Assembly (NCBI GenBank): GCA_017440665.1
Contig: JAFSGU010000059.1
Span: 1-52,451 of the forward strand
Source: Clostridia bacterium
GTDB taxonomy: Bacteria; Bacillota; Clostridia; Oscillospirales; CAG-272
Reading direction: 5' to 3'
Length of the DNA: 52,451 bases
The notes beneath the pieces were generated by a model. It saw nothing but the letters and a program-made list of their open reading frames with translations. It was not told the DNA's origin and made no database searches. Below, piece after piece: positions 33,010 to 41,408 of this stretch. Position 1 is the first letter of the stretch, and every line of letters starts with the position of its first letter. The translations under genes were made by a program, and so were the position numbers.

Positions 33010-33435
33010 TTACTGTACCGCCGGCTTCGGCTCGTGGGGATTTCCCGTAACAATGGGTACACCGCCCGCAGATGAGGTTATCTGCGAAACCAGCAGAGTT
33101 GTCCTTGCGTTAAGTTCACTCATAATGGCGGGATTAGCCTTTGTGAATTCGTTTACGATATTCACCTCCTGCCAGTTTACCTCGCCGATGCGGGAGGGAT
33201 CAAATCGGAGGAATACCCCGAATGAAACTGAAAGGGTGAAAAGAGCCTCAGGCTCAAATGCGAGACGGCGGTTGAAGATCACCTTCACTCCGCGGTCAGC
33301 GATAAGCTGAGCGACGACGGTGTCGCGGCAACCGAGACGCATCAGGGCTTTTTTATCTGATTTTACGGTCTCGTAATTGATATTTTCAAGAAACAGTTTT
33401 TTCTCTTTTAAAAAATAGCCGTTGAAGTTTTCCAT
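33010..33435 (-). CDS. SecB-like hypothetical protein, 141 aa
   Basis: Not firmly recognised. The beta-rich body (KALMRLGCRDTVVAQL, VKVIFNRRLAFEPEALFTLSVSFG) followed by a helix and the C-terminal 'ARTTLLVSQITSSAGGVPIV' resembles the SecB chaperone fold, in which the last helix is followed by a 'GG-x-P' turn. SecB proper is rare in Gram-positives, so this may be one of the SecB-like antitoxin chaperones or an unrelated family; no toxin gene is adjacent. GAGGTAG precedes the ATG. Confidence 0.5.
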   Translation of the reverse strand: MENFNGYFLKEKKLFLENINYETVKSDKKALMRLGCRDTVVAQLIADRGVKVIFNRRLAFEPEALFTLSVSFGVFLRFDPSRIGEVNWQEVNIVNEFTKANPAIMSELNARTTLLVSQITSSAGGVPIVTGNPHEPKPAVQ

Positions 33436-33473
33436 TGAATCTACCTCATTATGTACTGATGCAGAAAGGGTAT

Positions 33474-33645
33474 AAAAAAGCCCCGCGTGTGCCGATGAAA
33501 GCGAAGAAGAAACCCTGCTAATGCAAGGGCGGTGCCCTCTCGTCCGGTTCGTGCTCCCAGCATCCTGCTACCGCAGAGGCGCAAAGTGCGCGATGGCGGT
33601 AGAGGGAGGTCTGCATCCTCACGGCCGAAGCCCGGGCTCCTTTTT
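33474..33645. ncRNA. Structured non-coding region, candidate small RNA (strand uncertain)
   Basis: A 275-bp gap without gene holds a rod of nested stems: GGTGCCC (33531-33537) / GGGCTCC (33634-33640), CGTG / CACG (33550, 33620), CTCCC / GGGAG (33554, 33604), CTACCGC / GCGGTAG (33568-33574, 33596-33602) and an apical GCGCA / TGCGC (33579-33591). A side hairpin CCCTGC / GCAAGGG lies at 33513-33529. The plus strand ends in TTTTT at 33641, the minus strand in TTTTTT at 33479-33474, so either strand could be transcribed with an intrinsic end. A long rod with an internal bubble and about 170 nt fits a 6S-type RNA, but I cannot match its conserved bases and treat this as a low-grade guess. Confidence 0.45.
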
Positions 33646-33710
33646 ACTCTTTGTGGGTTTTTATCGCTCGTCAGTCGAACACCGCAGGGGTTTTAACCTT
33701 GCCTGTATAC

Positions 33711-34007
33711 TCAGTTCTGGTCGTCGTAGAAGATATCAGCAAACTCATCGTCGAAAATGTCAGCGATGGTGTCGAACTCCTCGTCGTCCTCGATGGTCTC
33801 GAGAACTACCTCGCCGTCCTCAAGAGCTACGCACTTAAGAACAACGTACTCGTCACTTGTCTCTTCGCCGTTTTCGTCAACGGGGATGAGAGCCTTGTAC
33901 TCGGTGCCCTCATGCTCGAGAGTAGCGAGAAGAGCAAAATTAAGCTCGTTGCCTTCTTCGTCTGTGAGAGTGTATATTTCGGGATCGTAGATTTCGTTGT
34001 TTTCCAT
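33711..34007 (-). CDS. DUF1292 family protein (YrzB-like), 98 aa
   Basis: Very acidic small protein with the family pattern 'YTLTDEEGNELNFALLATLEHE' and 'YVVLK', quoted here in part. DUF1292 is a widespread Firmicutes family of unknown function usually found near the yrrK/yrzL genes, which are not in this window. Strong promoter upstream at 34058-34086. Ribosome site is weak. Confidence 0.85.
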   Translation of the reverse strand: MENNEIYDPEIYTLTDEEGNELNFALLATLEHEGTEYKALIPVDENGEETSDEYVVLKCVALEDGEVVLETIEDDEEFDTIADIFDDEFADIFYDDQN

Positions 34008-34057
34008 TATCGGGAACCAAACCTTTCTTCGTTATTTATCATTCTCTGTACAGCTAT

Positions 34058-34086
34058 ATTTTATACCAAAAACGCCGTTTTGTCAA
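34058..34086 (-). promoter_or_regulatory. SigA-type promoter of the DUF1292 gene
   Basis: Minus strand TTGACA (34081-34086), 17-bp spacer, TAAAAT (34058-34063). Confidence 0.7.
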
Positions 34087-34135
34087 GACGCTTTTTTTGT
34101 CGCATGTGAATTTTAACTTTTTTGACACGTAAGTG

Positions 34136-34339
34136 TCAATTCTGCTTTGCTACGGTCTTGTACTCGTCATAGGGCTTGAAATAGGGGCAACCGCCCGAAA
34201 AAGTACCCATAAGGTACATTCTGTAGTCGTCCTCGTCAAGGTCGGCGTGACATATCTTCTCACCGAGGCCTTCGTCATCGTCAGCTATATCGTAATATTC
34301 ACATTCTTCGCAAATTCCGTGAATCTTTTTACCCTTCAT
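34136..34339 (-). CDS. DUF6472 family Cys-rich small protein, 67 aa
   Basis: Pattern 'CEECEYYD...C...GGCPYFKPYDEY' with four to five cysteines, typical of DUF6472 and suggesting a bound metal. Function unknown. GGAGAAA before the ATG. It follows the decarboxylase gene by 25 bp on the same strand and is probably its operon partner. The palindrome TGACAC-GTAA-GTGTCA lies at its stop codon. Confidence 0.8.
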   Translation of the reverse strand: MKGKKIHGICEECEYYDIADDDEGLGEKICHADLDEDDYRMYLMGTFSGGCPYFKPYDEYKTVAKQN

Positions 34340-34364
34340 GGTTTTCTCCGTTTTTATAAAAATT

Positions 34365-35747
34365 TTATTCCTTCACCACGCGGAAACAGTTGTCTTCCAT
34401 GCCGCGCAGGTCAATTCCCGCAGCCTTTAATACCAATGCTTCCGTGACGGTAATGTGGTCTATTACCTCGCCGGGGACACATATGGGAATTCCCGGAGGG
34501 TAAGCGTATACGTAACGAGCCGATATCTTTCCCACCGCTTCATAGCCTTTACAGTATTCGCCGGGAAGAAGCACGGCTTCGGCTATAGACATTTTACAGG
34601 TGGGTATGTGAGTACGTCCCATGGGGATATTTGTACCGTAAGTGTATATTTTTTCATCAGCTGCCTCAGCCGCCCTTGCAAGAGCGTCCAAGGTCTCGGG
34701 GGTGTCTCCCGCGCCCGTCATGGCAACGGTATAGTATTTACTTACCATTTCGGGCTCAACGTTATTTTCACGCAGGATAGAGGCAAGCTCCGCTCCGCCT
34801 CGTAAGACGATCTTTGATACGTCCAGGTCGTACACATCATACAGTCCGTCAAAAACGTATGCGTTTTGCAGGATGCTGAGGCGGTCGCGTATCATCATTA
34901 CCGCATCATACCACTCACGGAGACACCGCTCTCCTTCAGCCGATGCTAAAAATTTCACCGCGCCGTCGATGGATGCAGACAGGATATATGACGGACTGCT
35001 GGTCTGAAATATGGTCATCTGCCTCTTTATCTCACCGTAGGGGACAAGCTCTCCGCTTAAGTGGAGAAGTGCCGTCTGCGTCAGTGAGGGTAGGGTCTTG
35101 TGTATACTTTGTACCACAATGTCCGCTCCGCACTTTACCGCACCGTCAGAGAAGATCCCGTAAAGACCGAGATGCGCACCGTGTGCCTCGTCCACCATAA
35201 GCGGGACACCTCTGCGGTGGCAGATATCAGCGATAGCTCTAACGTCGCTTATAACACCCTCGTAGGTGGGACTTGTGATGATAACAAGCTTTACGTCGGG
35301 ATAAAGCCGAAGCTTTTCTTCCACCTCATCTGTCGAAACTGATGAGGAAAAACCGAATGCTGTAAGGTCAGTCTTAAGATATACTGCCTCAGAACGGGTC
35401 AGCTCAAGAGCGTGGTATACCGATCTGTGGCATCCGCGGCTCATCAGCACGCGTCCTCCGTTACCCAAAACGCCTCTTACAGCGGCAAGGATGGCGCCGC
35501 TGCTTCCGTTTACCGAATAGATGCACTCTGCGCTTCCCCAAAGGGATGCGGCAAGACGTTCCGACTCAAGGAAGATGCCGTCGGGGGAATTCAAGTCGTC
35601 AAAGCCTTCGATCTCGGTGATGTCAAGAGTGCCGCCGATGGGGGCAAGATGAGCAAAGGACGGATTTCTCTTGTGCCCCGGCATATGCATGGGGACACGT
35701 CCGAGACGGGAATTTTTCTGCAGCTTTTCAAGTATGCTCCCCTTCAC
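34365..35747 (-). CDS. Orn/Lys/Arg decarboxylase family PLP enzyme, 460 aa
   Basis: Fold-I PLP decarboxylase of the short Gram-positive type (YaaO/SpeA-like) that makes cadaverine, agmatine or putrescine; the substrate cannot be told. Seen: 'MHMPGHKRN', 'SVNGSSGAILAAVRG', 'MVDEAHGAHLG' with Asp186 and the PLP lysine Lys217 in 'QSIHKTLPSLTQTALLH'. C-terminal domain 'YPPGIPICVPGE' is typical. Start is GTG at 35747 with AAGGAGG (35754-35760); an upstream extension of the frame to 35963 has no coding character. Confidence 0.9.
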   Translation of the reverse strand: MKGSILEKLQKNSRLGRVPMHMPGHKRNPSFAHLAPIGGTLDITEIEGFDDLNSPDGIFLESERLAASLWGSAECIYSVNGSSGAILAAVRGVLGNGGRVLMSRGCHRSVYHALELTRSEAVYLKTDLTAFGFSSSVSTDEVEEKLRLYPDVKLVIITSPTYEGVISDVRAIADICHRRGVPLMVDEAHGAHLGLYGIFSDGAVKCGADIVVQSIHKTLPSLTQTALLHLSGELVPYGEIKRQMTIFQTSSPSYILSASIDGAVKFLASAEGERCLREWYDAVMMIRDRLSILQNAYVFDGLYDVYDLDVSKIVLRGGAELASILRENNVEPEMVSKYYTVAMTGAGDTPETLDALARAAEAADEKIYTYGTNIPMGRTHIPTCKMSIAEAVLLPGEYCKGYEAVGKISARYVYAYPPGIPICVPGEVIDHITVTEALVLKAAGIDLRGMEDNCFRVVKE

Positions 35748-35769
35748 GTTACGCCTCCTTTCTTCAAAT

Positions 35770-35801
35770 GGCGGAGAGGATATTCGTACATCCTCTCCGC
35801 C
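35770..35801. terminator. Perfect 12-bp hairpin upstream of the decarboxylase
   Basis: GGCGGAGAGGAT (35770-35781) / ATCCTCTCCGCC (35790-35801), eight-base loop. On the minus strand it follows the barrel-protein gene and is followed by ATTTGAAG, a poor U-tract. It may be a weak terminator or an attenuator/mRNA-stability element before the decarboxylase. Confidence 0.5.
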
Positions 35802-35820
35802 TGTGAATTTATTTAGAATT

Positions 35821-37038
35821 TTATGCTCTTGTGATCTTGATAACTTCCATATGACCGGGAGCAAGGCACATGGGAGAAGACTTTCCGGGACCCTTGAGAT
35901 CGCCTCTTGTGAAGCAGTCAACAAGCTTGTCGCCGTTGTAGTATACGAACTCAGCCTTTGCAACCTTTTCGGAGAAGTGGAGAGTCATGTGATATGAGTT
36001 TTCCATGTCGGTGTTGACAACTGCGATGTAATCGTTGCCGTCTTCATCCTTGAAGAAGCTGAGCATACCGCTTCTGCAGTCTGCGTGCTCGATAAGGTCG
36101 GATGCACCGGGAGTGAAGTAGGGGTAACCGCCGAAGCTTACACCCAGACCGTAGGACTCAATGTGGGACAGACGGTTGAAGAGACCGCCGTAGAGGATGT
36201 TGAACTTCTTCTGAACTCTTGCAAGGTCATAGAAGTGTCCGGTCTTGATGCCGAACTCGTCGATGGGAGACTCTCTGTAGTCGAAAGCCACGATCTTGTC
36301 GTAAAGTCTGAACCAGACCGCACCCTTACATCCGCATGCTACGGGTACGTTGATCTGCCAACGGAAGTCGTCAACTGTGGGAGCACGGTAGAAGTCGTGT
36401 GCGCTGGAAAGGGGAGTGACCCAAACGTCAACGCCTGCCTTTTTACCTGCTTCAACGAAGGTACGGATATTATACATTGCCTCGAACACGCCGCTCTTGT
36501 CGCGGAAGAGCTGAGAATATACGCCGAAGCCGATAATGTCGGCGCCTGAGTAATCCTTGAACTTCTTTACCCAGTCGTTGATATTCTGCTCGCCCTTAAG
36601 GAGCATACGCTCAGTACGCTCGATGCTTCCGAAGTTGGTGTATACGTGGCACTCGGGATGGCACTCGCGGATGATCTTCATACCTTCGAAATATGCCTCT
36701 TCACTGTCGGTGTTGGGCTCCTCACCTACGTAGTAGCCGTAAACAGCGGGGTGACGGCCGAAGGTGTCTACGATGGTCATAACGTCTGCTCTGTAAACGT
36801 CAGCGCCATTGTAGTAGTTTTCAAGGAACATCTTGTCAAACTGAAGGATGACCTGGATGCCGAGAGACCGGGCGTCGTCAAGAATTGCGATAAGGTCCTC
36901 GTTTTTGTCGTGTCCGAGCGTGAACACGGGAAGAGTGGGAGTTGTGATACCAAGCTCGATCCAGTCGCGGAGCATCTGAGACTTGTAGTCCGCAAATGCG
37001 TTGTAGTTCCAAAACGTGGTATGTATGATGTTTGCCAT
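35821..37038 (-). CDS. TIM-barrel glycoside-hydrolase-like protein, 405 aa
   Basis: No signal peptide. Barrel features: 'LGITTPTLPVFTLGHD', 'SLGIQVILQFDKMF', 'HPAVYGYYVGEEPNTDSE' (a G-Y-x-x-x-EP strand end as in beta-galactosidase-like and DUF4434-type barrels, with Glu in the acid/base position), 'GADIIGFGVYSQLF', 'GVDVWVTPLSSAHDF' and 'CGCKGAVWFRLYD'. A C-terminal beta-sandwich ('AVVNTDMENSYHMTLHFSEK') follows. It is probably an intracellular glycosidase; the exact GH family is not assigned. Start at the ATG 37038, with GGAGAGC upstream; the longer frame to 37110 lacks a ribosome site. Confidence 0.65.
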   Translation of the reverse strand: MANIIHTTFWNYNAFADYKSQMLRDWIELGITTPTLPVFTLGHDKNEDLIAILDDARSLGIQVILQFDKMFLENYYNGADVYRADVMTIVDTFGRHPAVYGYYVGEEPNTDSEEAYFEGMKIIRECHPECHVYTNFGSIERTERMLLKGEQNINDWVKKFKDYSGADIIGFGVYSQLFRDKSGVFEAMYNIRTFVEAGKKAGVDVWVTPLSSAHDFYRAPTVDDFRWQINVPVACGCKGAVWFRLYDKIVAFDYRESPIDEFGIKTGHFYDLARVQKKFNILYGGLFNRLSHIESYGLGVSFGGYPYFTPGASDLIEHADCRSGMLSFFKDEDGNDYIAVVNTDMENSYHMTLHFSEKVAKAEFVYYNGDKLVDCFTRGDLKGPGKSSPMCLAPGHMEVIKITRA

Positions 37039-37170
37039 AAAGCTCTCCGTTCTGCCGATATCGGCGGGGTCAGTGCGCGTTTGTGCTTTTTCCGCGTTGG
37101 GAAATAACACCGCAGAAATATGACCCGTTATGAATTTGGGTGTACGTCAATGCCGTACCTATCTTCTTAT

Positions 37171-37199
37171 AATATATCATGGGAAACGTTTTTTGTCAA
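37171..37199 (-). promoter_or_regulatory. SigA promoter of the TIM-barrel gene
   Basis: Minus strand TTGACA (37194-37199), 17-bp spacer, TATATT (37171-37176). The leader to the ATG at 37038 is about 130 nt and I see no known riboswitch in it. Confidence 0.75.
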
Positions 37200-37263
37200 G
37201 TAAAATAAGCGTATATAACGCCTTGTGAGTTGCACCCGCGCTTGAAAATTAACAGTTTTTATA

Positions 37264-37292
37264 TTGACTTTTTCTCTTTTTCCTATTATACT
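37264..37292 (+). promoter_or_regulatory. SigA promoter of the PrsA-like gene
   Basis: TTGACT (37264-37269), 17-bp spacer, TATACT (37287-37292). Confidence 0.7.
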
Positions 37293-37332
37293 GTTCTTAA
37301 TAAGTATAATATTGAAAAAACAGGAGACACAT

Positions 37333-38310
37333 ATGAAAATATACAGGATCTTGGCAGCTTTTCTTGCCGTCTTAATGATGCTCGCGGTGCTTGTTTCATG
37401 CGGAAAAGAGGATGAGACCGTACTGTCGATTGGCGGCTTTGACGTGCCCTATCACGTTTACAGATATATTGCGGTAAACTCAAGACGTGACGTTGAAGCT
37501 CAGTTCGGTGAGGACGTTTGGAGCTCCGATAAGGCTGACGAAGCGAGGGCTATCCTTGAAGAAAACGTAAAAGACTCCCTTCTCAACCTTTACACCGTAT
37601 GCTCACTGGGAGCGGATTTCGGCGTTTCATGGAGCGATGACTTAGTTTCGGCTCAGGCCGAGCTTCAGTATCAGAGCGCTGTTGCCGAATACGAAAACGA
37701 ACGTGAATTCAAGAAGGCGCTTGAAGAGATGGCAATGACTGAGGATACCTTCAGATTCATCCTTTCAAACAGCATCCTCAACAACGAGGCATACGCGGCA
37801 ATGATCGCGTCCGACAAGAAGTACACCGACAAGGAATACCTGCAGGATATCTTTGACGGTGACGAATTTATAAGAGTCAAGCAGATACTTGTGGGAGATG
37901 CTTACTCCGCAAGCGACGAAGCAAAGCTCGAAAAGGCGCAGGACATCAAGGCAAGCCTTGACGCGGGCGAGGATTTCGACGATCTTTGCAGAGCCTTCAA
38001 CAACGATCTTTACATGTTTGAAAATGACGACGGTTATTACATAATGCGCGGTACACGCAACTTCGAGTTCGAAGAGGCGGCGTTTGCCCTTGAGGTGGGC
38101 GAGACGGGCGATATCGTAAAAACCGACGTGGGCTACAGCATAATCAAGCGTTACGAGAAGGACGCGGAATATATTGCTGAGAATTTCGATGCTCTGGCTG
38201 CGGAATACTATGAGTCCGTATACAGTATCATGTACGAGGAAAGATACGAAAAGCTTTCAGGCGAGCTTAAGAGTCTGCCTGAGGCTTACGACGCTACAGA
38301 GATAGAATAA
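37333..38310 (+). CDS. PrsA-like peptidyl-prolyl isomerase lipoprotein, 325 aa
   Basis: Lipoprotein signal (KIYRILAAFLAVLMMLAV, lipobox LVSC), SurA/PrsA-like helical N-domain (about 60-185) and a parvulin domain (about 190-280: 'IRVKQILVGDAYSASDEAK', 'ASLDAGEDFDDLCRAFNND', 'GTRNFEFEEAAFALEVGETG' and 'VGYSIIKR'). The conserved 'KHIL' of active parvulins is 'KQIL', so isomerase activity may be weak. It would fold exported proteins at the membrane, useful for the large SLH proteins encoded nearby. AGGAGA upstream. Followed after 33 bp by a membrane-anchored protein. Confidence 0.87.
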   Translation: MKIYRILAAFLAVLMMLAVLVSCGKEDETVLSIGGFDVPYHVYRYIAVNSRRDVEAQFGEDVWSSDKADEARAILEENVKDSLLNLYTVCSLGADFGVSWSDDLVSAQAELQYQSAVAEYENEREFKKALEEMAMTEDTFRFILSNSILNNEAYAAMIASDKKYTDKEYLQDIFDGDEFIRVKQILVGDAYSASDEAKLEKAQDIKASLDAGEDFDDLCRAFNNDLYMFENDDGYYIMRGTRNFEFEEAAFALEVGETGDIVKTDVGYSIIKRYEKDAEYIAENFDALAAEYYESVYSIMYEERYEKLSGELKSLPEAYDATEIE

Positions 38311-38343
38311 AAAACGCAGAAAACTGACAAGGGGGGAACGGAT

Positions 38344-39579
38344 TTGAAAAAACAAAAGCTGAAGAGACGGACATACAGACCCGTTTCAAAGAAAGTTAAA
38401 ACCGTAAAGAAGATCGTATGGCGTATTCTGTTCGTTCTCATCTGTGCCGCGGCGCTTTGCGTTTTCTCTGTGTATCTGGGGTCATGGCTGAAGGAAAGAG
38501 CGGCTCAGATCGACGGTATTCTGCAGGCGGACACCCAGCAGAGCGAAAGTGTGTCTGAGGAGACTCTCCCTCCCCCGACAGAAGCTCCCGAAGAAGGAGT
38601 GCCCGCTCGTGCGGCATATCTTGACGTTCTCGGAATGTCCGGCGCTGATATTGAAAAGTATATTTATAACCTTCACGAAAGCTATAACACGGTAAGCATT
38701 GATATCACGTCAGAGGACGGTAAGCTGGTTTACGTCTCTCCCGCACTTCTTGAGTACGTCAAGCTTGATCCGTCAGCCGTGACCGCTTCTCCCGTTGTGG
38801 GCAGTGTGAAGGGGGATGACGGAGAATATACCGAGTACGAGATCGACGTGCTTTCCAATATCAAGACGGCACTTGATGCGGCAAAGAGAAAAGATCTCCG
38901 CGTTTGTGCAGTGTATTCCACTACCTCTGCCGTGATGCAGAGCGAGGCATACGAGAGCGCGTGGGATATCGATGCTGTCGTTGCAAGCGAGCTTTACAGC
39001 CTCGGCTTTGACGAGGTGATGATCGACGGCCTGTTTTCAGAGGAGCATCCTCTTGACGCAGAGAACGTGAACAGAGCTGTACGGTATACTGCGGAGCTTA
39101 AAAACAGGGCGGAAGGCTTTGATATAGGTCTTGTAATTCCCGAGGAGGCTGTTTTTGTACCCGCTAATGCCAGCATTGTCAATATGCTCTCGGAATATAC
39201 CGATTTCTTATGTGTGTACGTTTCGGGAGAGGGCGCAGATGCTGAAGAAGCTTATTCTGTAGCGTACGAGGAATTCCATTCCGTAAAGGGCGCACTTTCT
39301 GCATATAACGTGAGAGCTGTCATACTTAACGGGGATGGGGAACGGGCGGCGGCTGTAGCCACTGCACTTACTGATCTGACGTCTGTCGGCGTACAGTTCA
39401 CCTGTGAGGTCACCTCTCCCGTATATTCACCCGAGAGTGCAGATGATACTGACGAAACGGAGACTGAGTATCCTGCGGACACGGGCTATAATGAAAACGC
39501 AAACAGGAAAGACGATTATACAAATGATACCGAATATAAAGAAGAAACGGCAGAGCAGGATACGGGAGCGATCGACTGA
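38344..39579 (+). CDS. Signal-anchored extracellular protein with putative TIM-barrel (DUF4015-like), 411 aa
   Basis: Basic N-terminus and a single membrane helix (about 25-48, 'WRILFVLICAAALCVFSVYL'), Ser/Glu/Pro linker, then an alpha-beta domain: 'ARAAYLDVLGMSGADIEKYI', 'YNTVSIDITSEDGKLVYVS', 'LRVCAVYSTTSAV', 'GFDEVMIDGLFSEE' and 'DIGLVIPEEAVF', the alternating strands expected for a glycosidase-like barrel such as DUF4015. The C-terminal 45 residues are Asp/Glu/Thr-rich and disordered. Start is TTG at 38344 with AAGGGGGG upstream. Likely shares a transcript with the PrsA-like gene. Confidence 0.6.
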   Translation: MKKQKLKRRTYRPVSKKVKTVKKIVWRILFVLICAAALCVFSVYLGSWLKERAAQIDGILQADTQQSESVSEETLPPPTEAPEEGVPARAAYLDVLGMSGADIEKYIYNLHESYNTVSIDITSEDGKLVYVSPALLEYVKLDPSAVTASPVVGSVKGDDGEYTEYEIDVLSNIKTALDAAKRKDLRVCAVYSTTSAVMQSEAYESAWDIDAVVASELYSLGFDEVMIDGLFSEEHPLDAENVNRAVRYTAELKNRAEGFDIGLVIPEEAVFVPANASIVNMLSEYTDFLCVYVSGEGADAEEAYSVAYEEFHSVKGALSAYNVRAVILNGDGERAAAVATALTDLTSVGVQFTCEVTSPVYSPESADDTDETETEYPADTGYNENANRKDDYTNDTEYKEETAEQDTGAID

Positions 39580-39592
39580 ATCCGAAACGCTG

Positions 39593-40597
39593 ATGACTGA
39601 CCCCGTGAGCGGGGTATCAGCCGAAGCGTTTGCGGCACTTTCGGCATCAAAGCCGCTGCTGTTTCTTGACAGAAACGCAAATATTACAGATACGAGTGCA
39701 AAATACAAGTCCTGTCACGGCAAAATATGTGACAGGACTGTTTTGCAAGGTGCCGTCGGGGACGGCTATGAGCTTTTCCGCGCCATGTGCCGCGGTACTT
39801 CGGAGAGAGGACAGGAATGCTCTCACGTGTTCCGCTTGGATCTGTATTGTTACAGATATGCGGTGTTGTACCGTCTTGACGTCTGCGGCGAGGCAGTAAA
39901 CGTGCTTTGCCTTGCAAAGAACGAAGCAGAGCTTGACTGCTGCCGTGCATCAAATGAAACAGCGGGAGTACCGTGGGGTCCCTGCGACGTAGCTACGATG
40001 CCGTCTGTCTTATGTGAAGAGGACGACATGAGCGCTTACGAGGCGTATCTTGTAGCACGGGGACTTGCAGAAAGGTGGGGCAGACGGCTGACATGTTCCA
40101 AGATCAGCTTCAGCGGATATGCAGATGACAGAAGCTCATCTCACGTGGAGGGGCTGAGCCCGAGTGCTTTTTCACTTACCGTGATGTCGGTCATAAAACT
40201 GCTGGACGCTTCTACTGACAGCAGAATGATAAAAATATGCTTCTACGGAGGAAGTGCGGTACAGATGGAAGCGTCGACCGACGCACTGTCGTTTTTCGGC
40301 GTTTCACGGTATTCGGGACGTCTTACCGGGCTTTTGTCCTGCGTCACGGAAGGTACCGTGCCTCTTATATGTGCGGTGCTTGCGGCTGAAAGTGCAGGGC
40401 TTACCGCAGAGGCGGAGGTTTGCGACGGTATGATCAGTATCGTGTTATCCTCGACAGGTGCGCAGTATCCCGCCATGGATTTCAAGTTCGACGATATCCC
40501 GGATAGGATCGATAAGCTGTTCGATAAAGCTTCGGTACTGCTGTCAGCGGCATCAGACATCACTTTGCCGCAAGAAGGAGCAGAAGGAGAAGAGTGA
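39593..40597 (+). CDS. Hypothetical protein, possibly degenerate sensor kinase, 334 aa
   Basis: Not recognised. The N-terminal 120 residues (SKPLLFLDRNANITDTSAKY, YRYAVLYRLDVCGEAVNVLC) are beta-rich and PAS-like. The rest, 'SPSAFSLTVMSVIKLLDAST' and then a strand/helix region to 'DDIPDRIDKLFDKASVLLS', resembles a histidine-kinase-type ATPase without recognisable N or G boxes. Cysteine content is high in residues 35-120. ATG at 39593 lies 13 bp after the preceding stop with a poor ribosome site, so coupling to that gene is likely. Its 3' end overlaps the converging gene by 38 bp. Confidence 0.5.
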   Translation: MTDPVSGVSAEAFAALSASKPLLFLDRNANITDTSAKYKSCHGKICDRTVLQGAVGDGYELFRAMCRGTSERGQECSHVFRLDLYCYRYAVLYRLDVCGEAVNVLCLAKNEAELDCCRASNETAGVPWGPCDVATMPSVLCEEDDMSAYEAYLVARGLAERWGRRLTCSKISFSGYADDRSSSHVEGLSPSAFSLTVMSVIKLLDASTDSRMIKICFYGGSAVQMEASTDALSFFGVSRYSGRLTGLLSCVTEGTVPLICAVLAAESAGLTAEAEVCDGMISIVLSSTGAQYPAMDFKFDDIPDRIDKLFDKASVLLSAASDITLPQEGAEGEE

Positions 40598-40961
40598 CGT
40601 CATAGGTGCTCTCACCTTTTTCCGAAATAAGCAGTATGAGGCAGATGATAAGTATGTCCTCGTAGCCTCGCGGAGTCAGATCAGAGAGGGAGAACACATG
40701 CGATGGTGCCGCCTCACCTGGGTTTGCAGGCGAAGCCGATTGGTTTTCTGCATTTGACGAACATGCTTCTTCGGGCGTGACCGATGCTTTTTTGCCGACG
40801 CTCACGTCCTCTTCAGGAGCTTCGGGACGGTGCCTGAAACGGCTGCCGTCGTATCTTGGAGGCAGATTGTATCTGTAAAGCTCATATTCATCGTCGCTCA
40901 CGTCCGTGAAACCGTCACGGTCACGGTGGTCGTATGTGGCATTTTTGTATCTGCTGTACAC
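40560..40961 (-). CDS. Hypothetical protein with hydrophobic C-terminal tail, 133 aa
   Basis: Tyr/Asp/Arg-rich N-terminal part, Pro/Ala/Ser/Glu linker and a C-terminal 'YEDILIICLILLISEKGEST' plus a leucine run, a 'DLLLLALILLL' type tail common in small clostridial membrane-associated proteins of unknown role. GTG start at 40961 with AAGGAG upstream. Last of three minus-strand genes from 41646. The tail overlaps the end of the gene on the other strand (40560-40597). Confidence 0.55.
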   Translation of the reverse strand: MYSRYKNATYDHRDRDGFTDVSDDEYELYRYNLPPRYDGSRFRHRPEAPEEDVSVGKKASVTPEEACSSNAENQSASPANPGEAAPSHVFSLSDLTPRGYEDILIICLILLISEKGESTYDVTLLLLLLLAAK

Positions 40962-41015
40962 GTTTTTTCTCCTTTACGTTACACCGTCCCGTGGACGGTC
41001 AGATGTGCGGAACGG

Positions 41016-41408
41016 TCATTTGCCATTGTCAGCTCCGCCTCCGTTTTTCAGCACGTCAAGTATTCCCGTCATTCCCGAGAGGGAAGTGAACGTGTCTATC
41101 ATATTCTGCCTTTCGGGACTGAGATACGGCTTCAGCGCGGAAAGCAACTGATTCCGCCTTTTGACATCGGGAGAATCTGCCCCGCCGCTTTTGCCGAGAC
41201 TGTTTAAAAGAGGCGCCACCGATGAAATAAGAGAAGAGACGTCCGTCGGATCTTTTTCTGCGTTTGTTTCAGTCGGGGGTGAAGGTACGGCTTCGTTCAG
41301 GCTTTCCGATGAAAGCATCCCCTGCTTCAGCTTTTGTACCATTTCCATAGCCCCGGGGTCGCTCATCAGCTTTTCGATCATCCGTGAAAGGTCTGCGTTG
41401 TTATCCAT
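41016..41408 (-). CDS. Hypothetical protein, 130 aa
   Basis: Helical N-terminus 'MDNNADLSRMIEKLMSDPGA' with 'MEMVQKLKQG', a Pro/Ser/Thr linker and a helical C-terminal half ('LLNSLGKSGG', 'RRNQLLSALKPYLSPERQNM'). Proteins of this pattern are frequent in Clostridia beside small leucine-tail proteins, as here; function unknown. The ATG at 41408 has AGGTGG upstream and overlaps the end of the preceding gene by 8 bp. Confidence 0.6.
   Translation of the reverse strand: MDNNADLSRMIEKLMSDPGAMEMVQKLKQGMLSSESLNEAVPSPPTETNAEKDPTDVSSLISSVAPLLNSLGKSGGADSPDVKRRNQLLSALKPYLSPERQNMIDTFTSLSGMTGILDVLKNGGGADNGK

Noticed and set aside
33474-33645. T-box, cobalamin or other known riboswitch
   Set aside because: None of the sequence boxes I know (T-box AGGGTGGNACCGCG, B12 box, RFN, TPP) are present on either strand.
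34120-34140. TGACAC-GTAA-GTGTCA palindrome as an intrinsic terminator
   Set aside because: It is followed by A-runs on the minus strand and by no T-run on the plus strand; it overlaps the DUF6472 stop codon and its role stays open.
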